Positions 53,101 through 61,239 of a stretch of 64,000 nucleotides of DNA are shown here, one piece after another. Origin of the DNA: Streptomyces sp. 6-11-2 (lineage in GTDB: Bacteria; Actinomycetota; Actinomycetes; Streptomycetales; Streptomycetaceae); NCBI RefSeq assembly GCF_006540305.1, contig NZ_BJOR01000001.1, positions 806,001 to 870,000 of the forward strand, read 5' to 3'. Numbering within the stretch: position 1 is the first letter of the stretch; every line of letters starts with the position of its first letter. A program made the translations under genes and the position numbers. Under the pieces are notes generated by a model. That model was given only the letters and a program-made list of their open reading frames with translations, was not told the DNA's origin and did not search any database.

Positions 53101-56100
53101 GGTCTGACGGGTGCGCAGGAAGCCGTCGTAGAGGGTGTAGGAGGTGCGCTGGCCTCCGGTGTTGTTGAGGGTCTTGGTACCAACCGCGACCGGATGGTTA
53201 TCGGTGAATGTGTAGGTGAACTGGTAAGACGGGGTCAGCCCGGTGTTGCGGTCGGCCAGCCATACCTTGGCCGTCCGGCCCAGGGCGTCGTAGGCGAAGT
53301 CGGTGACGTTGTTGTTGGTGTCGGTCTGCTTCATCGGCAGGCCCCGCAAGGTGTCGAGGCTGCTGGTCGAAGTCTGGGCAGTGGTCGCGCTGCCCGCCTT
53401 GGCCGGAGGCGTGGTCACCTTCACCGTGGTGGCGAAACCGGTGGACGGAGTGCGCTCGGTCGTGGTCGTGCGGCCGTCCGCGCGCGGGGTGCGCGTGAGC
53501 ACGCCGGCACCGGTGACGGCCACGTCGGCGGTCAGGTCCGTGCTGGTCAGGGGGCGGCCATAGGCGTCGTAGGTGGTACCGGACTCCAAGTAGAGGGCGG
53601 TGGTGCCGTTGTAGTCCTTCAGCACCGCGTTCGCCGTCGCGTCGCCCTTGGCGGGGGCGGCGCCGTACGTGCCGCCGTCGTAGGCGGTGCGGACGTCGGA
53701 GATCACATCGGCGGGCCGGCTGACACTAGCGGCACAGGCCTTCGCCACCGTCTCCACCCGCGAGGGCAGGTTGAGGATGTTGTCGGTGGTATTGGTGGCG
53801 TAGGTGGTGCGGGTGCAGGTGTCGTCGGTCGCGATGCTCGTGTCACCGCGGTCCTCGACCTGGGTGACGCGCCCGGCCACCGTGTCGAACTCGTTGATGG
53901 CCTCGGTGGTGCGCCACTTCGTGCCCGCCCCGTCGTCCAGCGACGTCCACGACGTGCTGCTCTTGGTACCGGTGAAGTTGGCGGTGACAGTGCCCCAGCT
54001 GCGGGTCTTCTTCGCCGTCTGGTGGAACCAGGGCCGACTGACCTCCTTGGCCAGCACCCTGCCGCCCGGGCCCGAGTAGCTGACGGACTTGTAGGCGAAA
54101 CCGGCCGCCGACTCGTGGTCGGTGATCGAATCACCTTCACCCGCGCCCAGGGTGACGGTCACCGCCTTTGTGCCGCCGCTCGTGTCCTTGCGGTCGCCGT
54201 CCATGCCCCGCAGGAAGTACGTGTCCTCCTGCGACCTCATCGCCGACGCGCCGCCCTGGCCACCGGTCTGCACCCGGACCTGACCGTAACCACGCCACTG
54301 CGACCAGGTCTTGAACTTCTCCTTCGTCAAACCGTCGTCATCGTCGTAGTGCCAGGCCGCCCCACCCAGATACTGGTAGGTGGTGACCTCATCCGGCGCC
54401 CCGCCGGTCCGGTCGGTGGCGGTCACGGACGTGACCACGTACTTGTTGAACCACTGAAGCTCGGAATCAGCCGAGGTGCTGCCTCCGATGTACTGCGGGA
54501 AGCAGCGCGTGGTGTTGGACTGCGGTGTCGGCAGCGCGGCGAAGTCACAGTCCGTGGCGGAGTAGTTGACGTCGATCTGACCGCCCGATTCGTCGGCGAC
54601 CGTGGACAGGCGAGCCTTGATGAACGGCGGGTAGCCGTCACCGGTCCTGTCCAGCCGGTTGGCCAACTGAGTGTAGGCGAACGTCGACTTCGGCAGCGTG
54701 ACGGCAGGGGTTTCGGTGTGGCCGGTGCGCTGGACGGAGTCCAGCAGCAACTGGTAGTCGGTGTCGGCCATGCCCCAGCGGTGGGTCAGCTTCCAGGAGT
54801 CGACGGGCTGGTAGGTAGTGCCGTCGAAGACCTGGGTGGTCACCTCGCTGAGCCGCTTGCGGGTGAAGAACACCGGGGAGAGGCGGCCCTTGTCGCAGTC
54901 CTTGCCGCTGTCGCAGTTCAGGTCCCAGGGCGTGTCGTACCAGTAGGCGGCGTCCTTGCCGATGTCGGTGCAGGTGGTGGAGGAATCGGGCAGGCAGCGC
55001 TCGGCGTCGGTGAAGCTGACCTTGGCCAGCGCCTTCGTGCCGTACATCGAGGAGGACTTCAGACCGTACTCGATCCGGTCCAGCGTGCCGCCGCGGACAT
55101 AGGGGGTGTTGTCCTTGGCCTTCAGGTTGCGGCCGTAGGAGTTGGTCTCCTTGTTGTAGTAGTAGGCGATGGCGTTGCCGTGCACGTCGACGGCGTAGTC
55201 CAGGTTCCACCGCCAGGCCTGCTGGCACCAGGAGTCGGCGAACGCCGCGGCATGGCAGGGCTCACCGGAGTCGTTGCCGAAGACGGGGACGTTCCAGGCG
55301 GAGTTGGTGACCGGCTTGCCGTCCGACCAGCCCGGCAGCCGGTTGTAGCCGAAGTAGTAGCGCGTGCCGTCCGGGTCGGTCAGCCGCCAGTACTCGCCGT
55401 CGTTGTCCCCGTTGCCACGGTCGCCGGAGGTCAGCCGGTCGATCCTGGTGCCGTCGTCGTCCTTCAGCTTCCACGAGTCGGTGCCGGTGGGGACCAGCTC
55501 GCCGCCCTTGCCGTTGAACGTGATGAACGCGTTGTCGTACGCCCAGCACAGGTCACCGGGCTTGCTGCCGTCCGCGTTCTTCACCCCGTCATCCGCACAC
55601 GGCTTGTACCGCCGCTCGATGGAACCGGGCCACAGGCTGAAGCCGTCGCCCACCCACGACGCCTGGTTGTTCGTGGCGCCGGTACGCCCGTCGACGGAGC
55701 CCGAGGAGTACGACAGACCGACACTCGGAGCCAGTTCGCCCGGCACGTCCGGTACCGGAATGTCGTACGACCAGGAGAAGTCACCAGTATTGAGGTTCGT
55801 GTCCCACGTCGCCGAGGGCGACAGCGGCGTCGCGGTGTAGTCGCCGCTCGCACTCTGCGCCTCCGCCACCGCGGCAAGCACCGTCGGAGCACCTGCACTC
55901 AGGGTCACGCCCTGGGCGATCAGCTCCTGCTTCCCTGTGTCGTTGACCGCCTCCACCGGCTTGCTCGTGCGGCACGGGGCCTGCTCCGGGGTGGTCAGCG
56001 CGCAGGCGGGCAGCTCCACCAGGGTCAGCCGGGAGGCATAACCACCGCCGAACGCCCCCGCAAAACCCGAGTAGTCCAGCTTGGCGCGGACGCGACCGGC

Positions 56101-56592
56101 CCGGCCGGTCAGACCGTCCTTGCCTTCGCCCTTCGAACGCAGCGTGAACAGCACACCGTCGACGTCCGCCTTCGTCGCCGCCTCGCGACCAAGGACATGT
56201 GCTTCGACGGCGCCGCTCGCCGACTTCGCGCCAGTGATGCCCTCGGTGTCCAGCGTCAGCGGCAGCCCCTTGACCCGTACGCCGGTCGGTATGGCGCCTT
56301 TCGCGGTGGAGCCCGACAGCTCGACGACCCCCGTGGCCGCCTTCGGCCAGGCCGCGTCCGGGGGCGTCTGCGGAGTGCGCGGGCCCTTCATCAGGGTGCG
56401 CGGCTTGGTCTTGACCGCCGAGACGGGCACGGGCTTCTCGGACTGAGGAAGGCCGGGGAGTCCCGTCCCGCCGTCCGCCGCGACAGCAGGCAGTGTCACC
56501 CCCTGCAGGAGGGTACCCACCATGACCGCGGCTGAGGTCAACGCGATCCGTCGCCGCAGCGTTCCGAGCCGCTTGCTCGATCTGTCCTTCAT
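50176..56592 (-). CDS. RHS/YD-repeat polymorphic toxin, secreted
   Basis: The protein has about 2138 residues from ATG 56592. Its Arg-rich start and hydrophobic stretch (RRRIALTSAAVMVGTLLQG) form a signal. An SpvB-like beta region (WDTNLNTGDFSWSYDIPVPD, VGLSYSSGSVDGRTG) is followed by many YD repeats (YTYDPMGRQLTATDPDKGTT, YDNLGRKTELR). The conserved core end LGAREYDPATGRFLSVDPLL is followed by GNNPATFSDPTGE. These proteins build a shell that encloses a C-terminal toxin. The tip after DPTGE (about 265 residues, 50176-50975) is unrelated to the core, is lower in GC, and shows no nuclease motif I recognise. The gene is preceded by a LamG gene and followed by a lipoprotein. Confidence 0.92.
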   Translation of the reverse strand: MKDRSSKRLGTLRRRIALTSAAVMVGTLLQGVTLPAVAADGGTGLPGLPQSEKPVPVSAVKTKPRTLMKGPRTPQTPPDAAWPKAATGVVELSGSTAKGAIPTGVRVKGLPLTLDTEGITGAKSASGAVEAHVLGREAATKADVDGVLFTLRSKGEGKDGLTGRAGRVRAKLDYSGFAGAFGGGYASRLTLVELPACALTTPEQAPCRTSKPVEAVNDTGKQELIAQGVTLSAGAPTVLAAVAEAQSASGDYTATPLSPSATWDTNLNTGDFSWSYDIPVPDVPGELAPSVGLSYSSGSVDGRTGATNNQASWVGDGFSLWPGSIERRYKPCADDGVKNADGSKPGDLCWAYDNAFITFNGKGGELVPTGTDSWKLKDDDGTRIDRLTSGDRGNGDNDGEYWRLTDPDGTRYYFGYNRLPGWSDGKPVTNSAWNVPVFGNDSGEPCHAAAFADSWCQQAWRWNLDYAVDVHGNAIAYYYNKETNSYGRNLKAKDNTPYVRGGTLDRIEYGLKSSSMYGTKALAKVSFTDAERCLPDSSTTCTDIGKDAAYWYDTPWDLNCDSGKDCDKGRLSPVFFTRKRLSEVTTQVFDGTTYQPVDSWKLTHRWGMADTDYQLLLDSVQRTGHTETPAVTLPKSTFAYTQLANRLDRTGDGYPPFIKARLSTVADESGGQIDVNYSATDCDFAALPTPQSNTTRCFPQYIGGSTSADSELQWFNKYVVTSVTATDRTGGAPDEVTTYQYLGGAAWHYDDDDGLTKEKFKTWSQWRGYGQVRVQTGGQGGASAMRSQEDTYFLRGMDGDRKDTSGGTKAVTVTLGAGEGDSITDHESAAGFAYKSVSYSGPGGRVLAKEVSRPWFHQTAKKTRSWGTVTANFTGTKSSTSWTSLDDGAGTKWRTTEAINEFDTVAGRVTQVEDRGDTSIATDDTCTRTTYATNTTDNILNLPSRVETVAKACAASVSRPADVISDVRTAYDGGTYGAAPAKGDATANAVLKDYNGTTALYLESGTTYDAYGRPLTSTDLTADVAVTGAGVLTRTPRADGRTTTTERTPSTGFATTVKVTTPPAKAGSATTAQTSTSSLDTLRGLPMKQTDTNNNVTDFAYDALGRTAKVWLADRNTGLTPSYQFTYTFTDNHPVAVGTKTLNNTGGQRTSYTLYDGFLRTRQTQEPGPDGGRLLADTFYDERGLTAKEFATYYSAGAPSTTLVKPKDALGVETQNWYTHDGLGRQTEAKQIAGNGDGGPVLGTTKTIYGGDRTTVIPPIGGTATTTLTDARGRTTELRQHRARSAEAAYDTTKYTYTSRGELLRLTDPVGNNWSYTYDPMGRQLTATDPDKGTTTNKYDDRGQLVTTEDARPGTPALWHGYDNLGRKTELREGSASGKLRAGWSYDTALGGKGQLAESTRYVDGAAYTTKVTQYDRLLRPMKTAVVIPGKEDGLQGTYQTGTSYLSSGLVGGVSYSAAGSLPGGSQSFTYDPETLRLISLLGDGFKAETSYFKTGKPSQYKMYSTAVGAKPVQVTNTYEWGTQRLANTRVDRQDIVGVDQNSTFRYDDTGNVLSVSDVSRSGTDNQCFTYDHLRRLTEAWTQNTTSCATAPSGSVLGGPAPYWHSYTYDLVGNRTTETLHDPTGNTAKDVKRAYAYPEAGKDQQPHTLTSVTSTGPTGTAKDSYGYDETGNTTSRTLSGTTQSLEWDVEGHLAKVTEPVAGGASKVTEYLYGAEGSRLIGRTPTETILYLGTTEITLTKGATTPKATRYYDLGGGNQAVKSDDGTVSFTLADHHGTAQLAIEAGTQKLTQRRSLPFGETRGTEPDSWPGTKGFVGGTNDTKSTGLTHLGAREYDPATGRFLSVDPLLEADKPQTMNGYSYAGNNPATFSDPTGEAFEECVNGMYRCKGGTKPISKGKRYDAIVAQNKETVKYQHQAVVKEKRRMELANRAAASYRSGGNFNANTVLNPDAPQIVAMWFAGITPDSYHFNEQDKFTAGVRQHMWMDVVRKYLQMRKGTKVGETIKGLDYKTAYGAKMNGLPLKMMMFAELADFASNLNGDKKSAEGATRAILGSFNLKATVSDYRGLNRTANVDFELTQKMTVESLTRGVSPEGYTSGTKEGPAVVLSDTARAVFPAGQRELTFTVTWSESIRMSVDQ

Positions 56593-56678
56593 CCCGTCCT
56601 TCGTCCTTCGCCGCAGGCCGGCCTGCGTGTCGCAGAGCAGGCCGGAGCGGAAGTTGAATGGCATATCGCATGGGTGTT

Positions 56679-56705
56679 GCGGCGCCCGGGAGGCCCGGGC
56701 GCCGC
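56679..56705 (-). terminator. Hairpin between LamG and RHS genes
   Basis: GCGGCGCCCGGG (56679-56690) pairs perfectly with its complement (56694-56705) around a 3-base loop, in the 191-bp gap between the LamG gene stop and the RHS start. It may terminate most transcripts and let some read through. Confidence 0.88.
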
Positions 56706-56783
56706 TGTTGCATCAGGGAGAACAGCTGGTCTCTGTGTGTGGTGGCTTCAGCGCTTCATGACGTGTCGTTCCACCATCAGAGG

Positions 56784-59700
56784 TCAGCTGGCGCCGGGTA
56801 CCTCGGTGGGCACGTCGAACCAGCTGGCGGCCAGCTTTTGGACCTGTTCGTCGGTCAGCGCGCCTTGGAAGGCCCAGACGTCGTCGACCAGGCCGGGGAA
56901 GTACTCTCCCCAGGCCCCGTCGGTCTTGGCGCGGCCGACCTGGAAGGACTTGGCCGCCTTGAAGGCGAGCGTGTTCTCGGCCCAGGAGACCTGGCCGCCT
57001 CCGCAGTCCTCGCCGTCGTCACCGTTGCCGCAGGAGACCTCCTGGAGCGTTCCGTTGACGTACAGGCGGGCCTGTTTGGTGAAGCCGTCGTAGACGACGG
57101 CCAGGTGGTTCCAGTCCCGCGCGTCGTAGAACTCGCTGTTCTTCACGCGTACGACCGTCGCGTCCGCGCCGTCCTTGTCCGGCAGCGTCAGCTCCCAGTG
57201 GCCGAGGCCCTCCGGGTTCGCGGTGTCCGGTACGAAGCGGACGGTGAGGGCACTCTGGCTGGAGCCCTCGGCGCTGACCAGCGCGACACCGCTCGTCGGC
57301 AGCGCGGCGGCCTGGGCCCAGGCGGTGACGGTGTAGCTGCCGCTGGTGTCGACCGGTACAGAGGTCGTGGCCGCGTAGGCGCCGACGCCGTTCAGTTCCA
57401 GACTGCCCCAGTCGATGAAGGCGAAGTCCGACTTCTTCGCGCCCCCGTACAGCGTGAGCGCGCTGCCTCCTGCCACCGCGTTCGGGGTGGTTACCGGGCC
57501 GGTCCCGGCGGTTTCCTCGAACATCCACCGGCTCTCGACCAGCGGACGCTGCTGGAACATCTGCTGGACCTCCTCGGTGGAGACCGGCCGGTCCAGGAGC
57601 CGGACGTCGTCGATGGTGCCGGGGAAGAAGAACTGTGTCGTTCCGCTGAAGCTTCCGGCACCGATGTACATCGACTGGGTGGCGTAGAAGGGGCTGGCCT
57701 GCTGGGTGGAGCCGGCCTTGACCCCGTTGACGTACAGGGTGAGCGTGCCGGCGTCCTTGTCGTGCACCCCGACCAGATGCGCCCACTCTCCGGCCCGTGC
57801 CGTCGTGCCGGCGGGCGGCTGCGCACGAACGATGCTCGCATCCGCCGAATCCGCGGAGTACTGGGCAAACACCCATTGCTGAGCGGGAGCGGAGTAGTAC
57901 AGCTCCAGGCCTGGCCGTACCTTGCCTGCCTGCGCCACGACCACGCCGGTCTGGGACAACGTGTCCAGCTTGGCCCACGCGGAAACGGTAAAACTACGGA
58001 AGGTGTTCACGTGCGGGGCACTGGTCTGGCCGATCTGCCCGTAACCGGAGGTGCCGTCGAAGTGGGTCGCCTTCCCCGCGATCCCCGGCACGCCCGTGGT
58101 GACCGTACCGTGGTAAGTGGCCGGCAGCACTGCGCCATATCCGGCGATCTCGGTGGCACCGGCAGCCTCGTCCATGCCGAACACCGCGATCGCAGGGGGC
58201 CCCGGATCGCCGACGGTCTGCTTCGCATACAGCTTGCCGACCTCACTCATGGCCAGCGGCCTGCTGAAGATCTGCACCTCGTCAATGGCGCCGGGGAAGA
58301 AATTGCCCGGGGCCCCGCCTGAGGAGCCGGCGCCCAACCGCAGGCCGCGACGGGCATTCCACGGCATGGACCAGGCTTTCTCGCCGACCAGTTGGCCATC
58401 GACGTACAGCCGCAGCAAGTGAAGGGTCGCATCGTAGGAGCCCGCCACATGCGTCCACTGACCCACCGTGATCGGGGCCGGTACGGCGGCCTCGGCCTTG
58501 ACCAGGGTGGCAGTGGCAGTGTCCGAGGAATGCTGGCTGAACACCCACCCGACGGCCGGGGAGTAGTACACCTGGAAGCCGGACTTGATATTGCCCGGCT
58601 GAGCGGCCACCACCACCGACTGGGTGGGCTGCCGATCGAACTTCGCCCAGGCGGACACGGTGAACCCCTGCGTGGTGTCGACTGGGGAAAGGTCGGTGGC
58701 GGCATAGCCGTCCGTGCCGTTGAACTGCACCGCCGTTCCCTTGACGCCCTCGACACCCGGCGTCACCCCGCCGTTGATCGTGAGCGTGCGCGCCGGAGTG
58801 GAGCCGGTAGCCTCGCTCGCACCGGCGTCCTCGTCCATCTGCCAGGTCGCCCGCTCCGGCTGCCCGGCCTTCACCCGGTACTGGTAGGTACGGATCTCAC
58901 TGCCGTTCCCCGCAGAGTCAAACGCTTGCGCGGTAAAGAAGTTCACCCCAGGCTTGGCAGGCAGAACCTTCACGATCTTGGCCGCACCGCCCGACGTGGT
59001 GACCTTGTTCTTCGAGGACGGGTCACTGTTGATGCCGTACCAATACGTCGTCACATCACTCTCAGCGGCCTTCATCTCAAACGAGCCGTAACTGCCCACC
59101 CCGTCGTACCAAGGGTCTTCCGGGTCCTCCGGGTTCGAGGCCGGGTACTCGCCCGAGGCAATCGACGGAGCCTTCGGCACCTTCGTGTCGTAGGAGAAGT
59201 AGCAGGCCGTCGGATCACCCGCATGCGACCACGGCGAGTACTGCGCCCCGTCATAGCTGCGTACATACCAGTTGATCTGCTTGTTCTGCGGCACGGAGGT
59301 AGGCAGGCTGATCGAGAAGCTGGACCCGGACTTCTTGTACGAGGTGAGCGCCGGCTTCCACCGCGCGATCAGGCCCTTGCCGTCTCCGGAGTCCCACTTC
59401 GCCTCGAACTGCACCGCGACGGTGTCGCCGTCCGGGTCGGTGACGCTGTTCGCGTAGATCTTGCCCAGCGTGCGAACCCGCGCCGCCTCCGCCGGCTTCT
59501 TGCACGTGCCGCCGTACTCCATCGTCAGCTGCGACATCTTGATCTGCGGCGGCGGCCGGTTGTACTGCACCCGCAGATACGCCTTGTCCGAGAATCGCTT
59601 CCAGGCATAGCCGTCCGTCTCGCTGGCCGCCTGGAGCCCGAACGTCATCGTGGCGCTCTTGTTGTTCGCGGCCGTCTGCACCGCCGACTTCACATCGAAC

Positions 59701-61043
59701 TCGGCGTCCTTGGCCGCACAGCCCGTATAGCCGTAGGCGAAGGACTTCGACGCCAGCTGCTTGATCCAGAAACCCGAGGCGTTCTGACTGTTCCACGTGG
59801 TCGAGGAGGAGATGTCCTTGGTCTGCCACAACTCCACACTGCGCGCATTGCACGACGCCGACCACGTGTTACGCACCACGAACTCCGCCGACAGGATCGA
59901 CTTCCCCGCGAACGTCGAGGTCGGGATCCGGTAGAACAGCCGCTTCGTGTCATGCGGGGCGCAGTAGTCCCAGTTGCAGTAACCCAGACCGGCGTCCGCG
60001 GCGCCGTTGAACTTCCACTGCGGCGACGACGCCCAGTACTTCGACGCCATCGTCCACGCCGACGCCTTCGGCGTGTACCACTGCGGATCGATGTACACCG
60101 GGTAGGTGGTGTCCGCGCCCTTCAGCACGTCCACGTCCGGGGTCAGCACCAGCTCGTCCTGCCGGGCTGTCACATCCACGCCGACCGGGGCGAGCTTGCC
60201 CGACTCCGCCGGGCCCGACTCACCGCTCGACTCCTGCGGCGCCGTGGCCTGCGTGCCGAGTGTCCGCACCCGCGACTGCTGCTCGCCCGGGCTGGAGTCC
60301 CACATCATCGGCTTCGGCGCCTCGAACACCGCGCCCGCCGCGCCCTGGTCGACGGCCTCCAGCCCGCCCCCGTCGGTCTCCCGCACGTCCAGGCCCGACG
60401 CCGACAGCTTCAACCGCAGCTCGGCCAGCTCCGCACTCGCCGCGGCCTTCGCCGACTTCACCACCAGCAACTGGGTGAAACCGTCCTCCTGCGCGGTCAT
60501 CCGCAGATCCACATCCGGCAGCACCGACGCATACGTCGCCACCGCGCCTTCCAGCTCCGGCTTGGGCAGGGCCGTCGGCCACGACAGGCTCAGCTCACGC
60601 CCCGCCCGCCGCATCCGCACCAACGGCGCCGACCCACCACCGGCGGAGAACTCCACCTCCACCGTCGCGGCCTTCGGTGCGACCATCCCCTCACCGGTCG
60701 CCACCAGACTGGTGTCGACCCGCTTCCAGCCACCCTGGCCACGGGCCCACACCGGACGCAGATACTCCCGCGCCTCCAGATTCCCCTCCGGCGTGGCGAA
60801 CACCTCACGGCTCTCCCCACGCCGCGCGGAGACCTCCACCGGCTTCCCCGTCCGCCTGGCCTCCGCCAAAGCGTCCGCCTCCGACACACCACCATCGGCA
60901 GGAGCTGCCTCCGCGCCGCGCGACGCGGCCGGCACAGCCGCCGCGGCCTCACCGCCTCCCAAGGCCGGAACCACTCCCACGGCCAACGTCACGCTCAGCA
61001 GCGCCCCGAAGGCCCTGCCCCCGCCCCGCAATCCAGTCCACAT
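56784..61043 (-). CDS. Giant secreted protein with three LamG domains, RHS-linked
   Basis: The 1419-residue protein has a signal to about 36. An N-terminal region about 50-290 (REVFATPEGNLEAREYLRPVW, in part) is the same type as is found in other RHS-associated surface proteins. A DNRLRE-like beta domain at about 320-510 contains IDPQWY, CNWDYC and RLFYRIPTS. Fibronectin-like parts follow. Three LamG/concanavalin-like domains (about 745-925, 965-1150, 1185-1405) share FTVSAWAK, LRLYVDGQLVGE and FFPGAIDEVQIFSRPL. LamG domains bind glycans or surface proteins, so it may attach the RHS system to a wall or target cell. ATG 61043 has only a weak RBS. Confidence 0.88.
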   Translation of the reverse strand: MWTGLRGGGRAFGALLSVTLAVGVVPALGGGEAAAAVPAASRGAEAAPADGGVSEADALAEARRTGKPVEVSARRGESREVFATPEGNLEAREYLRPVWARGQGGWKRVDTSLVATGEGMVAPKAATVEVEFSAGGGSAPLVRMRRAGRELSLSWPTALPKPELEGAVATYASVLPDVDLRMTAQEDGFTQLLVVKSAKAAASAELAELRLKLSASGLDVRETDGGGLEAVDQGAAGAVFEAPKPMMWDSSPGEQQSRVRTLGTQATAPQESSGESGPAESGKLAPVGVDVTARQDELVLTPDVDVLKGADTTYPVYIDPQWYTPKASAWTMASKYWASSPQWKFNGAADAGLGYCNWDYCAPHDTKRLFYRIPTSTFAGKSILSAEFVVRNTWSASCNARSVELWQTKDISSSTTWNSQNASGFWIKQLASKSFAYGYTGCAAKDAEFDVKSAVQTAANNKSATMTFGLQAASETDGYAWKRFSDKAYLRVQYNRPPPQIKMSQLTMEYGGTCKKPAEAARVRTLGKIYANSVTDPDGDTVAVQFEAKWDSGDGKGLIARWKPALTSYKKSGSSFSISLPTSVPQNKQINWYVRSYDGAQYSPWSHAGDPTACYFSYDTKVPKAPSIASGEYPASNPEDPEDPWYDGVGSYGSFEMKAAESDVTTYWYGINSDPSSKNKVTTSGGAAKIVKVLPAKPGVNFFTAQAFDSAGNGSEIRTYQYRVKAGQPERATWQMDEDAGASEATGSTPARTLTINGGVTPGVEGVKGTAVQFNGTDGYAATDLSPVDTTQGFTVSAWAKFDRQPTQSVVVAAQPGNIKSGFQVYYSPAVGWVFSQHSSDTATATLVKAEAAVPAPITVGQWTHVAGSYDATLHLLRLYVDGQLVGEKAWSMPWNARRGLRLGAGSSGGAPGNFFPGAIDEVQIFSRPLAMSEVGKLYAKQTVGDPGPPAIAVFGMDEAAGATEIAGYGAVLPATYHGTVTTGVPGIAGKATHFDGTSGYGQIGQTSAPHVNTFRSFTVSAWAKLDTLSQTGVVVAQAGKVRPGLELYYSAPAQQWVFAQYSADSADASIVRAQPPAGTTARAGEWAHLVGVHDKDAGTLTLYVNGVKAGSTQQASPFYATQSMYIGAGSFSGTTQFFFPGTIDDVRLLDRPVSTEEVQQMFQQRPLVESRWMFEETAGTGPVTTPNAVAGGSALTLYGGAKKSDFAFIDWGSLELNGVGAYAATTSVPVDTSGSYTVTAWAQAAALPTSGVALVSAEGSSQSALTVRFVPDTANPEGLGHWELTLPDKDGADATVVRVKNSEFYDARDWNHLAVVYDGFTKQARLYVNGTLQEVSCGNGDDGEDCGGGQVSWAENTLAFKAAKSFQVGRAKTDGAWGEYFPGLVDDVWAFQGALTDEQVQKLAASWFDVPTEVPGAS

Positions 61044-61089
61044 CCCCGCTACATCCCACCCATGCCGCTCTCACAGCTGACTCACGTAT

Positions 61090-61118
61090 TTAAGACGTGC
61101 AGGCAAAGGGAGCGTCAA
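61090..61118 (-). promoter_or_regulatory. Candidate promoter of LamG-RHS cassette
   Basis: On the minus strand, TTGACG (61118-61113) is followed after 17 bases by TCTTAA (61095-61090), within an unusually AT-rich 150-bp stretch. The -35 is excellent, but the -10 is weak. Confidence 0.45.
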
Positions 61119-61239
61119 CAGGAAGGAAAGGGATACCAGTTGACCAAGTTCAGCAAGCGGATGTGATGATCGATACGTTTAGCGAAGATGATCAAGATTC
61201 CGCAAAAGAAACCCGGCCTTCCTTGAGCCTCACTCGCGC

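Noticed and set aside
50647..56535. Very long plus-strand open frame opposite the RHS gene
   Set aside because: It is an artefact of high GC content. The amino acid mix is Gly/Val/Arg-rich without motifs, while the minus strand has clear YD repeats and the RHS core end.
58392..61166. Arg-rich plus-strand frame opposite the LamG gene
   Set aside because: It is Arg/Leu/His-rich nonsense. The minus strand encodes three clear LamG domains.
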